A stretch of DNA of 64,000 nt from Diphasiastrum complanatum (GCA_029204225.1 CM055101.1:30842519-30906518), one strand, 5' to 3'. Shown: positions 47,110 to 58,279, counted from the first letter of the stretch. Translations and numbers: made by a program. Notes: generated from the sequence alone by a model not told the origin.

Positions 47110-48027
47110 CTACAGCAAGATCGAAACAAATTTAGTTAAAAAATTTTCAATCTTCAATGCATATATGAAGACGCTAGAGTCTTCAATCTCACCCTCATCG
47201 ACAAGGTTACCTGCTTGTTTTGGTTTTCCCTTGCCTTGTTCCGCCAGGAATTTGCGACATTCACTCTTCCAATGGCCCTTTTTATCACAATGGAAGCACT
47301 TGTCTTTCTTCTTAGTTTTACTGGAAGATCCCTCATCCTCCTGAGACTTGGCAAATTGCTGCTTAGACTTCTTCTTGCCCTTGCCCTTGCCTTGTTTTTG
47401 ACATGTTGCAAGTGCCTGGTCGTCAGTATTTTGACGTCTAGCTTTCACCATTTCTCGTCGTTGCTCTTCTTGCATCGAGATTCCTGTGAGCTCGTCAAAG
47501 GTTGGCAATCTTTCTCTTGATGCTATTCCGCTCACAAAAATCTGATAGAGTTCTGCAATGCTGCACAATGCATTGTGCACCAACTCCACATCACGTATGC
47601 GCTCACCAATAAAATGCAGTTCATCTCTCATAGTCTTGATTCTGGTCATGTACGTCTGAATGTACTCTCCTTGCTCCATGCAGGCACTATTCAACTTTGA
47701 CTTCACAAACATGATTCTTGATGGATTTGATGTCTCGAACTGCTCCTTTAACACATCCCATGCCTGTCTGGGTGTAACAGCATCACAAATGTGGGTAATG
47801 ATGTGATCCTTCACTGACAAGTTAATGAAGGTCAAAGCTTTCCTCATCTTTTTGTCGAACACTTTGATATCTACTTCATTTGGTGGCCTTCTTTCATCAC
47901 TTGTGACGACTTCCCACATGTCTTTCTCCATCAGTATGTTTTTCATTTTGAATTTCCACACTGCATAGTTGGAAATCCCGTCCAATTTGCTATTTTCACT
48001 CAAAATGGACTCTCCCATGTTTGCCAT
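47110..48027 (-). CDS. intact copia Gag (element L), 305 codons, no pol
   Basis: One uninterrupted frame. The N-terminus has the UBN2/copia Gag pattern (LDGISNYAVWKFKMKNILME, AWDVLKEQFETSNPSRIMFV, YIQTYMTRIKTMRDELHFIG). A Lys-rich linker follows (QKQGKGKGKKKSKQQFAKSQ), then a complete zinc knuckle CFHCDKKGHWKSEC near residue 245, and an acidic tail ending at the TAA/TAG-type stop at 47110. Protease should follow within about 50 residues but is absent. Gag coats element RNA in cytoplasmic particles. An open gag with no pol suggests a gag-only non-autonomous element or an internally deleted copy; it is the least decayed transposon coding sequence in the window. Confidence 0.8.
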   Translation of the reverse strand: MANMGESILSENSKLDGISNYAVWKFKMKNILMEKDMWEVVTSDERRPPNEVDIKVFDKKMRKALTFINLSVKDHIITHICDAVTPRQAWDVLKEQFETSNPSRIMFVKSKLNSACMEQGEYIQTYMTRIKTMRDELHFIGERIRDVELVHNALCSIAELYQIFVSGIASRERLPTFDELTGISMQEEQRREMVKARRQNTDDQALATCQKQGKGKGKKKSKQQFAKSQEDEGSSSKTKKKDKCFHCDKKGHWKSECRKFLAEQGKGKPKQAGNLVDEGEIEDSSVFIYALKIENFLTKFVSILL

Positions 48028-49321
48028 CGCAAAAATGCTTAAAACTTCTGCCTTAGGCTAAGAACAGTATGCCGAGGCCAACAGTAATGTCAGAAGTTGA
48101 AAATAATGACCTGCACTTTTTTCCTTACCAAGCCACTCGCCGCTTTTCCACCAATTTGAAAGCCAAATTGGCGTCGCCTTCCGAAATACACTCAGTCGTC
48201 AACTCCCAACAACGTGCCCAGTGGAATAGTGAAATCAGTTCTGGCGTACTCCGAACACTTTCTCCACTGCAATCACTCTATTTTGTTGTACCGTACTTGC
48301 AGGTACAGTGCCCTTCGTTTGGAGGTTATAGCCTTTCGTTTGGGTCAAAACGTGCAAAGGACCCAAAAATAGGGACTTTTCTGGTTTTTGAACTGTTTCT
48401 TCACCTTGAAGAAACTTTACTCTTCACTTGTGAAGGGACCCAACTCTAATTTCAGTATAAATTTTTTTAATGAAGTTGAAGGCCAAAATGCACTTCACTT
48501 CTTCAGGGCCCTGTTCAAAGCCCATCCAATGGCTAAACCAAATCTTGTGGTCCACGTTTCTCTCCCATCACAAGTTCTGGACCGTCAATGCATCTGACAC
48601 CTCATCCAAAGGTCCAAACTGCATCTGGGCGTTGCACCGCTCTCCTACAATCGCTATGGCCTTCCAGACGCTACACTCTCACCCTGGTTCCATGTGCGAA
48701 CAGCCTGCGACCTCCATGTTTGTGATCGCCCCACACTCAAATTTTCTTGATCTAATTCGAAAGCGAATTGATTTGAGCACAATCTGAGGCCTGGAGCAGG
48801 GTCGTCCTACTGATTCCAAGACTGTAGAGTGTTCACTCAAGAAATTCCGTGGAGAAACGATGATTTTAGCTCAACTTGACAAAGTGGTTTTTTTCACCTT
48901 TTTACCACAAATCTGCTAGGTTAACTGTCTGGAGATAAATCTCTGACATAAACCTCGAAATCTCTCCATGCTGGTTGAGAAGGTGATTAGCTTTCTTCCT
49001 GTCCTTACGACATCCAAAACAGTGCACAAACAGCAAAGAAATCACCAGTTATGTATAAAAACCGTAACCCCAAGCCCGGTTTCAATTTTTAGCTGGCTTC
49101 AAAATTGTCAATTTTTCACCAAATTTTTCCCTGACTGATGCTATGCACAGGCTAATAATCCCTCTGCTGAGCCTCTATAAACTAGAAATCGTGCACCAGT
49201 GCTTCTCTTTCCGTCTTCAACCCGTCGTAAACCCCGAATTCTCAGAAGACAGTTCTCCCGAAGCTCTCTTCAACGGCGATGTTGTACTGTGTACACTCCC
49301 TGTACGGCTTTGATACTAGCT
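48028..49321 (-). other. probable leader of element L with degenerate primer site
   Basis: No supported gene; the 126-codon plus-strand ORF at 48069-48449 matches nothing. Near 49309-49320 the minus strand reads TAGTATCAAAGC, one mismatch from the primer site of element G, which suggests the 5' LTR of element L lay to the right. If so the leader is unusually long at about 1.3 kb. Confidence 0.35.
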
Positions 49322-49601
49322 TAGAATTTGCTTTGCACAGGAACACAGATCATGCTACACAGTAACACAGATAGAAAATACTCTCCACAGCAAGCTCACA
49401 TAGCAACTATATTTCTCAAAATGAAATTACACTGTACATATAGTTGTTCACTCATGCAACCCATGCATGACCCAGGTTGCCGTTGGCGGGACGCGTGTCC
49501 CATCAACTTGCCTCGTGGCGAGGCCAACTGATCCTTATCCACTGATAGTTCCCACAGTATAGTAACATAGTGATTCTACTTTAATTCTAACTAGCTGAAC
49601 A
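49322..49601 (+). repeat. LTR fragment ending in a primer-site-like sequence
   Basis: No gene. GAACA then TGGTATTAGAAG (49602-49613) resembles a plus-oriented LTR end plus copia primer site, yet integrase coding begins within about 10 bases, so the leader, gag and protease of that element have been deleted. Confidence 0.35.
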
Positions 49602-49610
49602 TGGTATTAG

Positions 49611-50711
49611 AAGGCAGTTCACCACTTCCTATTCACCTCAACAAAACGGGATTGCAGAAAGGAAGAACCGAACTCCTCTCAACTCAGCCAGATCCATGCA
49701 ACATCAATCACATCTACCTGCAAAGTTCTGGATAGAAGCTACTGCCACAACCTGTTACATGCAGAACAGATCCAACACCAAAGTCGTCAACAACAAAACT
49801 CCTTATGAAGTTTGGCATGGGCACAAGCCTAGTGTCAGCCATTTAAAAATCTTCAATTGTATATGTTTTGTTCACATTCCTAAACAGCTTAGGAATAAGC
49901 TGGATCATAGGACAAATAAATGTATTTTCATTGGCTATCCTAATGAACATAAAGCTTATAAAGTTCATGATCTATCCACCAATGTAGTATTTGTCTCTAG
50001 GGATGTAATATCTCAAGAACATACATACTATGATTTCAAACAACCATCGATAAACGATGCTATGTCATTTCATCTTATTTTACGTAGCATGAAATCTTCC
50101 AACGATAATGTTTCTTCTATAGAACCTGCAGCTACAGCTACAGCTATAGAAGCCGAGCAACTGACAGTAGTTGTCATCAGACTAGACCAAGCTAGCTCGA
50201 GCAGATCTGGAGAAATTCAAGAAGAAGCATCATCGCATCCTGGTCAACCAAACGTCCGCAGATCCTCACGGACTCGGACAGTTCTTGAGAGGTACACACC
50301 TCAATCATTCTGGACTTCATCAGAAGAACCAGAGAGCCTAGCCAAAGCAATTAACTCCAAGGATGTTGTGAAGTGACAAGAAGCTATGGAAAGCGAGTAC
50401 AACTCACTTTTGACGAACCAAACCTGGACACTGGTCAACTTCCCCACTCAAAAGAGAGTTATAGACAACAAGTGGATCTTCAAGAAGAAGATCAACTCTG
50501 ATGGTTCCATTGGTAAATGAAAAGCACGGCTGGTGGCTAAAGGATTCACTCAAGTCCTTCAAGGAGTGGATTATCAAGAAATTTTCAGTCCTGTCATCAA
50601 GATCAGTCAATCAGGACTTTGATTGTCTTAGCAGCTGCAGAAGACCTCGAAATACACCAAATGGATGTCAAGACAACATTTCTCAATGGCAATGTTGAAG
50701 AGGAGTTGTAT
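49611..50711 (+). pseudogene. copia integrase C-terminus and RT N-terminus (element M)
   Basis: Starts with QFTTSYSPQQNGIAERKNRT, which includes the catalytic Glu of the integrase D-D-E triad, then LPAKFWIEATATTCYMQNRS and HLKIFNCICFVHIPKQLRNK. A Ser/Glu-rich linker follows. RT begins after a stop at about 50374: EAMESEYNSLLTNQTWTLVN, VIDNKWIFKKKINSDGSIGK, another stop, VAKGFTQVLQGVDYQEIFSP, and after a frameshift DLEIHQMDVKTTFLNGNVEE. The coding is cut at about 50711 by the inserted LTR fragment. The integrase part is open over 226 codons (49696-50376). Confidence 0.85.
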
Positions 50712-51098
50712 ACCTTCCAGTTTTGTCTTTTTTCCCACAGCCAATCAATATTGTAAAAAATACAAGTAAAAATTATAGTGTCGGATTTTTCGCATTTTTT
50801 GTCTGTCAGGAATTTCGTGTAAAAATAGCCAATTGTCACCGCTTATCAGCAATCAATTTTTGAGAAGGAACTGGATGAATGCCAGCAAACTCCAGCCAAC
50901 TGGCAATCGCATTTGATGACCTAAATACTTAGTATATATCAGTTGTTCATACATTTCACAATAACAACGGAAGTCCTGTAGAAATCGTGATCGTGAAAGA
51001 GTGGAGTCTTCTTACACAACGCTTCCTATGCTCTCATCAAGCAGATCATTCATAATCCGAAGTATTCTAGTTAACTCTCTATCAAGCTTTCAAACTTG
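50712..51098 (+). repeat. nested LTR fragment, J family
   Basis: Closely matches 40358-40935 of element J but has only one minisatellite unit. It includes the TATA-like AGTATATATC at about 50931. It interrupts the M RT and ends abruptly near 51098; it is neither a complete solo LTR nor flanked by an obvious target duplication. Confidence 0.75.
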
Positions 51099-51110
51099 AA
51101 CTCAGCAAAA

Positions 51111-51740
51111 GGTCGATCTTCATCAGCTATTCCTCAGACCATCAGACATACAAGCTCTTTAATTTGGACTCTCAGAAGACCTTCATGAGAAGAAATGTCA
51201 TTTTTGTGGAAGATCAGTTTATCGCCACAAAGGGAAAGCTACTTCGAATTCAAATCCTAGAAACGACACCAACAACTTCAAACAACTCAGGACTGATCAA
51301 AGGATTGACACTACCATTGACACTGACACTGACTTTGACAACAAGGCAGTCCCTCAGCAAAACGAATCGCATCAAAGGATCAAAGTTCAACCCAGAAGAT
51401 TGAATCGATCAAGACAAGATTACGGATGATTCGGCTTTCTACTTTGTGCAGGAATAAAACGTTGTTTCAGAGGCAATGTCAACCTCTGATGCTGATCAAG
51501 AGAAGATCAATGCATCTTTTAACGAGAATGGTTTTATTCCAAACTCGACAGACTCGAATTTTTATTTTTAGTATGTATCGAATCCCTTTATAATCATTAC
51601 CTTTTATGTAGATGATTTGTTATTATTTGGTAGCAATCTGATTTTATTGAATGATTCAAAATGCATGTTAGATCTATCAAATGAGCATCATCTCAGATTT
51701 AACGATATGTTAAAATTGAAGTTCAAAGCTTTTTCAGGAT
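51111..51740 (+). pseudogene. disordered copia gag/pol fragments (element M)
   Basis: A piece near 51197-51260 reads KKCHFCGRSVYRHKGKATS, a possible damaged zinc knuckle. A piece near 51595-51660 reads TFYVDDLLLFGSNLILLNDS, the RT active-site strand with the YVDD box. The order knuckle then YVDD over a few hundred bases shows that most of protease, integrase and RT between them is missing. Confidence 0.55.
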
Positions 51741-51756
51741 CCAGATTAAGGGGGAG

Positions 51757-52700
51757 TGTTATATTTCTTATGCTCAGCCTTAACAAATTGTTCAAGTAAT
51801 GAGCATCCTGAAACCAGCCGAAGGCCGACAACATATTTCGGACCTTCGCATTTTTCCAAACTTCGTTTTTCCTTTAAAAAAGATTCGTTTTAAGGCAATG
51901 TCGTCTTTTTCGCACTTCGGGTTAAAGCGACACTGTCGAATTTTTTTCCTTTTTCCGCACCTTAGGGATTTTTGTGCCTTGATTGTTTTAAGGCACCTGC
52001 GCCTTTTTTGCACTGTCGGAAAAAAGCGACACTGTCAAATTTTTTTCCTTTTTCTGCACCTTAGAGATTTTTGTGCCTTAATCGTTTTTAGGCACCTTTG
52101 CCTTTTTTGCACTATCGAAAAAAGCGACACTATGAACAAAATTCAATTTAAAGGCACTGTCGGATTTCGCATTTTCACACCTTCAGAAAAAATGTGACAC
52201 TGTGAGCAAAATCCATTTTAAAGACACTGTCAGGTTTTTTGCATTTCTCTGTCTTCGCTTTAAAGGCACCTTCGGGATTTACATGCTTTATGTGTTCAAG
52301 GGCACCTTCATGTTTTTCGGGTTTTTCCAACAGTGGCAGACCGACATCGCCAACTTATCATCAACCCTAAAACTAGCTGGACCGCCAAATATCCCAAGGG
52401 CAGTTACCCACTTTGTACATATACAAAGACTGGCATAAATAGCATTCAATGCTTGTCAGATATTTTTCGAAGACACTTGTAAATATATACTACTAGTTGA
52501 ATCAAGCAATGTAAGTGTTTTTAACATTATAATCAGAGTTCTTCTCTAGCCAGCGTTATTACGCTCAGCAAGCTAAAGTTATCACTACAAGCTATTGTAC
52601 TCGCTATTGATATTAATCAGAGTGCAATTTTTGTCTCACTACTGTATTGTTCATTTGCACAATTCTGTATGAATGATTCATCTTGAATATTTCTACTGCT
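51757..52700 (+). repeat. 3' LTR of element M with about 98-base minisatellite
   Basis: Begins TGTTATATTT right after the purine run AAGGGGGAG (about 51747-51755). Tandem units starting AGCGACACTGTC lie at 51926, 52025 and 52123 (99 and 98 bases, the third diverging). A TATA-like GCATAAATAG is near 52433. The 3' end is near 52.7 kb, where gag-like coding resumes; its exact position is not defined. Confidence 0.65.
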
Positions 52701-52707
52701 AGCTGTT

Positions 52708-52971
52708 GTGTTTCCATTCCTACACGCCTATGCTCAAGCTTCCGCTGCCAGTCATCCCCACGTTTTACGACATAAAGATGCAATTATTCCTTACATTTCG
52801 GATTCAAAAGGACCCAAAGAAGCTTGGGATATGTTGACGACATTGTTTGAAACCACAAACATATTTCGAGTGCTATTTCTGAAGATGAAGTTGCACACAT
52901 TACGAATGGATAATGCTTCTTCGCTTCGTTGTGTCAGAGAACTAAAAAGACATGAAAATCAAAGACTTTTA
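52708..52971 (+). pseudogene. copia gag fragment
   Basis: About 80 codons: ISDSKGPKEAWDMLTTLFET, VLFLKMKLHTLRMDNASSL. This is the central UBN2 capsid segment of a copia Gag. It is truncated on the left by the M LTR and on the right by the LTR of element N at 52972. Confidence 0.65.
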
Positions 52972-53777
52972 TGTGAAAAAAGTACAAAAAGTACCAAGAG
53001 TGGATCCTAATCTAATCCTCAAGAGGGATTGGTTGTAGATTACTTGATCTATCAATCTACTTGAGATTAAGATCAATCTAGATCAATTCTAGACACAAAA
53101 TCCTAACAAGAACAATCATTAATTGAAGGTAGGTGTACTTTCTGGTTTCTCACGTGTGAAACACTGTCTGAGGACGGACTCCAACCTGAAAATCAAGTAC
53201 ACATTGATGGAACCTCAAAACAATCAAAACCAATGTAGACAAATGGAGAGAATCACTCAAAATTGCTCCCAAAACCAAGATTGGTGTCTCACAATGATTA
53301 TGGCCAAATGTGGCTCTATATATACAATAAGTGGGAGCTCATGGTATCGATCATCCCTCTGATCTCACATGTGTGAAGGTGCTTTGTGATATGATGATTC
53401 ATCATGCAAAACTGACACTTGGACAAAACCTTCTATTTTGAGCACTTTTGGTCCATTTTCCTTCTATATGGAGATCTACTTGGAAATCTTCTAGAAGTCA
53501 AAATTCGCCTACTTCAGCTTATTCCACACGTGTGAGCTTTCCTCTACACATGGTATATGACACCTAGCCAAAGGATGTGGCTCATGCAATCAATAGATTG
53601 ATGCCATGTGTCATATGTCTAGAAAACTAGTCTTTGGCCATTTTAGCCACTAGAACTTGAATTAAATCATATGTACAACATATATGATTATGGTACATGA
53701 CAAGTACACTAGTTTCACATGTGGGAACAGGCTCCACAAATGTGTGTTTATCTATATACAAGTTTTTTGGCTTCTAC
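52972..53777 (-). repeat. 3' LTR of element N
   Basis: Matches 57473-58279 nearly base for base. It contains the same series of CACGTG/CACATGTG palindromes with a few substitutions. Confidence 0.85.
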
Positions 53778-54091
53778 CAAGCTTATTTTTGCATTTTTCA
53801 CACTCCTCAAAAATCTAGCTTGGTAAATCTAGCTTGATGGAAAACATGATGATCTTGAACTTGACTCCATGGGCTGAATTGGTCTTTGCTGGTTCAAAAG
53901 GTGTGAAGATCAGCCAATGAGCTTGATGTTGATCTGAAATCACCATATCCATGATAGTGCTTCTTTGATGTTGACATCTTTGATGAGCTTGAGAGCTTTG
54001 CACCATCCTAGCACCTCCAAAATTGATTCCTTCCAATTTTCATGTAGATGCTTGACCTTGAGGCCTGCTCCTTCTTCATGTGCATGCTCCT
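53778..54091 (-). other. non-coding segment between ORFs and 3' LTR of element N
   Basis: No gene recognised; contains the expected position of a polypurine tract, but none is obvious. Confidence 0.5.
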
Positions 54092-54943
54092 TCATGAGAA
54101 AATAAAGATTTCTTCTTGATTTATAGGATCACAAAGATCTAACATCATGTTACCACGATCTAGAGAATTAGACTCATCCAAATTGGCAAGACTATGCATG
54201 CTATAATAACAAAGTGTTTGCATCATATCTTCATGCTTGTTTACCATGCTAATCTCTGATCCAATGAGGCTAAATACTTCATTATGGAGATAAGTGTCTT
54301 TAGAAGATGATTCACTTACTCTCATAAAGAGTTTACAATTTGCCTCAATACAAATTTTCAAACTATGAGTGAACAAATCACTTTTGCTCTTACATGACTT
54401 AAGAGCATACATTTGATGAAATAACCATTTGCTTTCTAATTGATTTAAAATCAATTTCAACCTTTTAAGAACATCATCTATGTTCTCAAGAGAGACGTCA
54501 TACTCAACTAGTATGGCTTTACTCCAATTTTGAGATGCAATGATCTCACTAAAGCAAATTGATTTATCAAATGACATAAGAGAAGTAAGTATATGATGTA
54601 TACCATATGAGATGTGCTCCTCTTTCCCTTGAAATGTGAGCCACATGGACTCAAACATATTTCTTGAGTTTTTTTTTGGAATCACAATTTGAGAAGGTCT
54701 CTCCTTCTCAGTCCTTGGCACACTTGATCCTTGAGAAGGATTCTCCTCCTCAATCCTTGGCACATTTGAACCTTGAGATGACTCCTTAAGATCCTCTTCA
54801 TGGTGCTCCTTTTTTATGAAAATCCGAGACCTCCATGTCTCATAATGATCACAATAGGTATGACCATTCAATATGCACTTCCTATGATTATCAAGATTAC
54901 TTATGCTAGAAACATAAGTCCAAAAATCACCACAACTTGGCAT
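54092..54943 (-). pseudogene. pol-position ORF 2 of element N (283 codons)
   Basis: Open over 283 codons. After a Glu/Ser-rich segment with a repeated unit (SSQGSNVPRIEEENPSQGSS) it has ICFSEIIASQNWSKAILVEY, which resembles the copia RT N-terminal pattern (F-EA...W-KAM-EEY). The later part (CKLFMRVSESSSKDTYLHNE, VFSLIGSEIS) repeats a segment of the upstream ORF 55765-54950. No YVDD box, integrase triad or RNase H motif is seen. It is probably rearranged pol sequence kept open by chance or by constraint at the RNA level; a protein function is unsupported. Confidence 0.4.
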
Positions 54944-54949
54944 GATTTT

Positions 54950-55765
54950 TCAAATATTAAAATCAAAAGGTATTTCCATCTCAATAAGGCTAATTACTTG
55001 CTTATGGATATAAGTGTCCACTTTGGATGCTTCACTTATTCTCATAAGAAGTTTACAACTTGTCTTTAAGATTGAAAACTTACAATTTTCATCTTTATGA
55101 ATGAACACATCATTCATGATCTTATTGAAACCAAAAGATCTTACATTATGAAGATATTTCCATTTCCTTGACTTCATAACTAATGTAAGCTCACAAGGAA
55201 AACATATTTTGCCATCTTTTAAGGCATCACACTCAACTAGTATTGCCTTAATCCACCTTTGAGATACAAAAATCTCTTCAAAGCAAAATGGTTCTTCATA
55301 AGTTGACATGAGAGCATAAATGAAACTATTTTCATTTTGTGATTGCTCCTTATTCTTGATTGATTTCTCTTGGATAATAACAATAAGTTTGAACTTATCT
55401 AAAGTTCCAAACAAAATACTTTCCAAGGACATAGAATAAATCCAAGTTACTTTCATGAAAGTGACATCTATCTTTGCATCTTGAACCAAACAATGCACTT
55501 CCAAATGAAAAATTTCAAAAGATTTGACATGTATTGTGATGGACTCTTGAAGACAAATCTTGCAAGTCCTTGTGAGACTCCAAGACTCATTTACCTTTCC
55601 ACAAAGGAAGCACCTTCCTTGGACTTGTCCTTCTTGTATTTGCATTTTGAACTTGAAGCTCCATCCTTCACCTCGGCCCCCTTGCTGTGGTTCTCCTTGG
55701 ATGGAATGGTCTTCTTTTTGTAGCATCTTGAGAAAAAATATCCTCCCTTGCCACAAAGGTTGCAC
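54950..55765 (-). pseudogene. pol-position ORF 1 of element N (271 codons)
   Basis: Open from 55765 to 54950, six bases short of the next ORF. It contains FCFEEIFVSQRWIKAILVEC (again like the RT N-terminus) followed by KWKYLHNVRSFGFNK, CKLLMRISEASKVDTYIHKQ and VISLIEMEI. The last part is paralogous to the end of ORF 2, so the pol-position region has an internal duplication. There is no recognisable catalytic core. The first about 80 codons overlap the zinc-knuckle frame and are probably out of the original frame. Confidence 0.4.
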
Positions 55766-55890
55766 TCAAGATCCTTTCTTTCCTTCAATAGGATGCCACC
55801 TATTGATGCCATGTGAATAAAAACCTGTGATATGATTCTACAAATGTAATTTGTGACTTTCAAGAGATTAGATTTGAGCATCTTCAACAA
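55591..55890 (-). pseudogene. Gag zinc-knuckle remnant of element N
   Basis: The frame holds CNLCGKGGYFFSRCYKKKTI, a CCHC knuckle in which the His ligand is Tyr, followed by a Lys/Ser-rich tail. The capsid part that should precede it is absent. The element D knuckle (CFYCGIKGHFSSECYKKK) is the closest relative in this window. Confidence 0.65.
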
Positions 55891-57460
55891 TCTAGAAGGA
55901 TCTACAAAAGATCTAGCTCACAAACTTAAGAATCAATCTTCACAATAATGACTAGTCACTTGGAAACTTTGCTTTGATCACTAAGACAAAAGCACACAAT
56001 ATTTGAATCAATCACTAAAGAAATCAGATCCAATCTCCTATTGGACTCATCAAATGCCAATGACTCTTTCTTTTGAAAATTGAAATGGATATGAAAATAT
56101 TTGACACCTAGATTTTCCTTTTCACTTGACTAGTTCTCTCAGCACTTGAGATTCTTGAACAAAAGATGGGTTTTGTTTCAAATACATGAGAATCAAACTT
56201 AATCACTTCTTTTGAACTCACTCTTGACCCAAATAATCTCACACTTGAGATTTAGAATGAATTTGATTTGATTTGAAAACAAACTATACCACCAATTTTT
56301 CACATAGCTTAAAAATTAAACAACTAGAGATTCACAAAGATCTCAACCATGCATGAATACTCAAATATGGACTCTTCCTCATTCTAGACATCCAATGGGA
56401 TCACAAATTGGCCCTCACTCTCTCACAAAGAAAGTTGAATAGAACTAATTTGAGTTTCATACATACTATGTCAATTTTTGCACAACAAATTGAATTCAAT
56501 CACTCCTATTGGATTCCACCAATTACTCTACCTTTTAAGACTTGGAATGAAATTCAAAATAAAAAATTGTGATTTTTCTCACTAAGATATTGTGCTTCAA
56601 AGATCTAATACCACTTAGAAAGATTTGATCACTTAGGAGAATACAAATTCTCCACCAATAACAACACAAAATGAGCTTCTAGATCTTGCCTTCTACAAAG
56701 GAAGGAACTCTTAGAAAATTGGATCTCTCTACACATTTTCCATAGACACCTTAATGACTCTTTTCAAACCTTACAATCACTCAAACAAATTGAGTAGGGT
56801 TGAACAATGTGACTTGGATCTCAATCTCTTTTCTAGAACTCTCAATATGTCAAATTCTACAAAAGATTTGCATAGATGCTCTATATGCACTAGAAACTCT
56901 CAAAGGTTTCACTTGGAGGACAGATCCAAGGATGTTTTCTAGCAAATTGATGCTTCTAAACTTGACCCTATCACTCTTGAACAAATCTAGAGTGATGGTA
57001 CAATGGATTTCAACCTCTCACCTTGCATATCACTCCTTAATCTATGATTTCTAGCAAAATCTCTCTCAACTTCAACATGCACTCAAAAGAGCAGAGATAA
57101 TCAATTAATGCACCTAATTCAAGCTTCAATTTTAATTTTTTGGCTGATCTAATCCAAGAACTAATCAAGGGATTAGATTTACTATAGAAAATGCTTGATT
57201 TTGCACCAAAAATCACTCAAATTGGGTATGTGAGTCAAATCCTTCAAATTTTTGAAATTTCTTAGTCAAAACCGGAGCTGTACGGCCTCACTCATGTGAA
57301 AAGGATTCCTACAACCCACAACAAGATCTGGACCAAAAATTTTGAGGATAGCTATTAAATCCAACTCGCTACACAGAATTTGACTAGTTTCCAAAAAACT
57401 ACTAATTTTGGCTTTGATTTGGATTAACCCTATCAATTTCAACAAAACCTCTTGTACTAG
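55891..57460 (-). other. leader of element N, no gene seen
   Basis: AT-rich, with reiterated CTTGAGATTC, CACTCAAA and ATTTGAT words and no capsid coding on either strand; the gag N-terminal part is missing or unrecognisable. Confidence 0.55.
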
Positions 57461-57472
57461 GCTCTGATACCA
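57461..57472 (-). other. tRNA primer-binding site of element N
   Basis: The minus strand reads TGGTATCAGAGC directly against the LTR boundary at 57473. Confidence 0.85.
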
Positions 57473-58279
57473 TGTGCAAAGAGTACAAAAAGGACCAAGA
57501 ATGGATCCTAATCTGATCCTCAAGAGGGATTGGTTGTTAGATTACTTGATCTATCAATCTACTTGAGATTAAGATCAATCTAGATGAATTCTAGACACAA
57601 AATCCTAACAAGAACAATCATTAATTGAAGATAGGTGTACTTTCTGGTTTCACACGTGTGAAACACTGTCTGAGGACGGACTCCAACCTGAAAATCAAGT
57701 ACACATTGATGGAACCTCAAAACAATCAAAACAAATGTAGACAAATGGAGAGAATCACTCAAAATTGCTCCCAAAACCAAGATTGGTGTCTCACAATGAT
57801 TATGGCCAAATGTGGCTCTATATATACAATAAGTGGGAGCTCGTAATATCGATCATCCCTCTGATCCCACATGTGTGAAGGTGCTTTGTCATATGATGAT
57901 TCATCATGCAAAACTGACACTTGGACAAAACCATCTATTTTGAGCACTTTTGGTCCATTTTCCTTCTATATGGAGATCTACTTGGAAATCTTCTAGAAGT
58001 CAAAATTCGCCTACTTCAGCTTATTCCACACGTGTGAGCTGTCCTCTACACATGGGATATGACACCTAACCAAAGGATGTGGCTCATGCAATCAATAGAT
58101 TGATGTCATGTGCCATATGTCTAGAAAACTAGTTTTTGGCCATTTTAGCGACTAGAACTTGAAATAAATCATATGTACAACATATATGATTATGGTACAT
58201 GACAAGTACATTAGTTTCACACGTGGGAACAGGCTCCACACATGTGTGTTTATCTATATACAAGATTTTTGGCTTCTAC
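57473..58279 (-). repeat. 5' LTR of element N with repeated CACGTG-type palindromes
   Basis: Carries a perfect 18-base palindrome GTTTCACACGTGTGAAAC at 57647-57664, and CACATGTG at 57868-57875, CACACGTGTG at 58027-58036, CACACGTG at 58218-58225 and CACACATGTGTG at 58237-58248. CACGTG is the core of plant G-boxes bound by bZIP and bHLH factors. A regulatory role is inferred. Confidence 0.8.

Larger units (their letters stand above)
49602..52700 (+). mobile_element. copia element M, fragmented
   Basis: Integrase end and RT start (49611-50711), a nested LTR fragment related to element J (about 50712-51098), disordered pol pieces including an RT active-site segment (51111-51740), a polypurine tract (about 51747-51755) and a 3' LTR from 51757. 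Coding is broken throughout. Confidence 0.7.
52972..58279 (-). mobile_element. copia-type element N: two LTRs, zinc knuckle, no intact pol
   Basis: Direct repeats 52972-53777 and 57473-58279 (about 806 bases, roughly 4 percent different by eye) flank 3.7 kb. The primer site at 57461-57472 sets minus orientation. Inside are an about 1.5-kb non-coding leader, a zinc-knuckle ORF, and two long ORFs without complete pol domains. The zinc-knuckle context resembles element D (CYKKK after the knuckle), so D and N may be one family of gag-type non-autonomous elements. No target-site duplication was found at the outer ends. Confidence 0.75.

Noticed and set aside
48069-48449. 126-codon plus-strand ORF
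   Set aside because: No family resemblance, lies in the probable leader of the opposite-strand gag element, and has a composition like the surrounding non-coding DNA.
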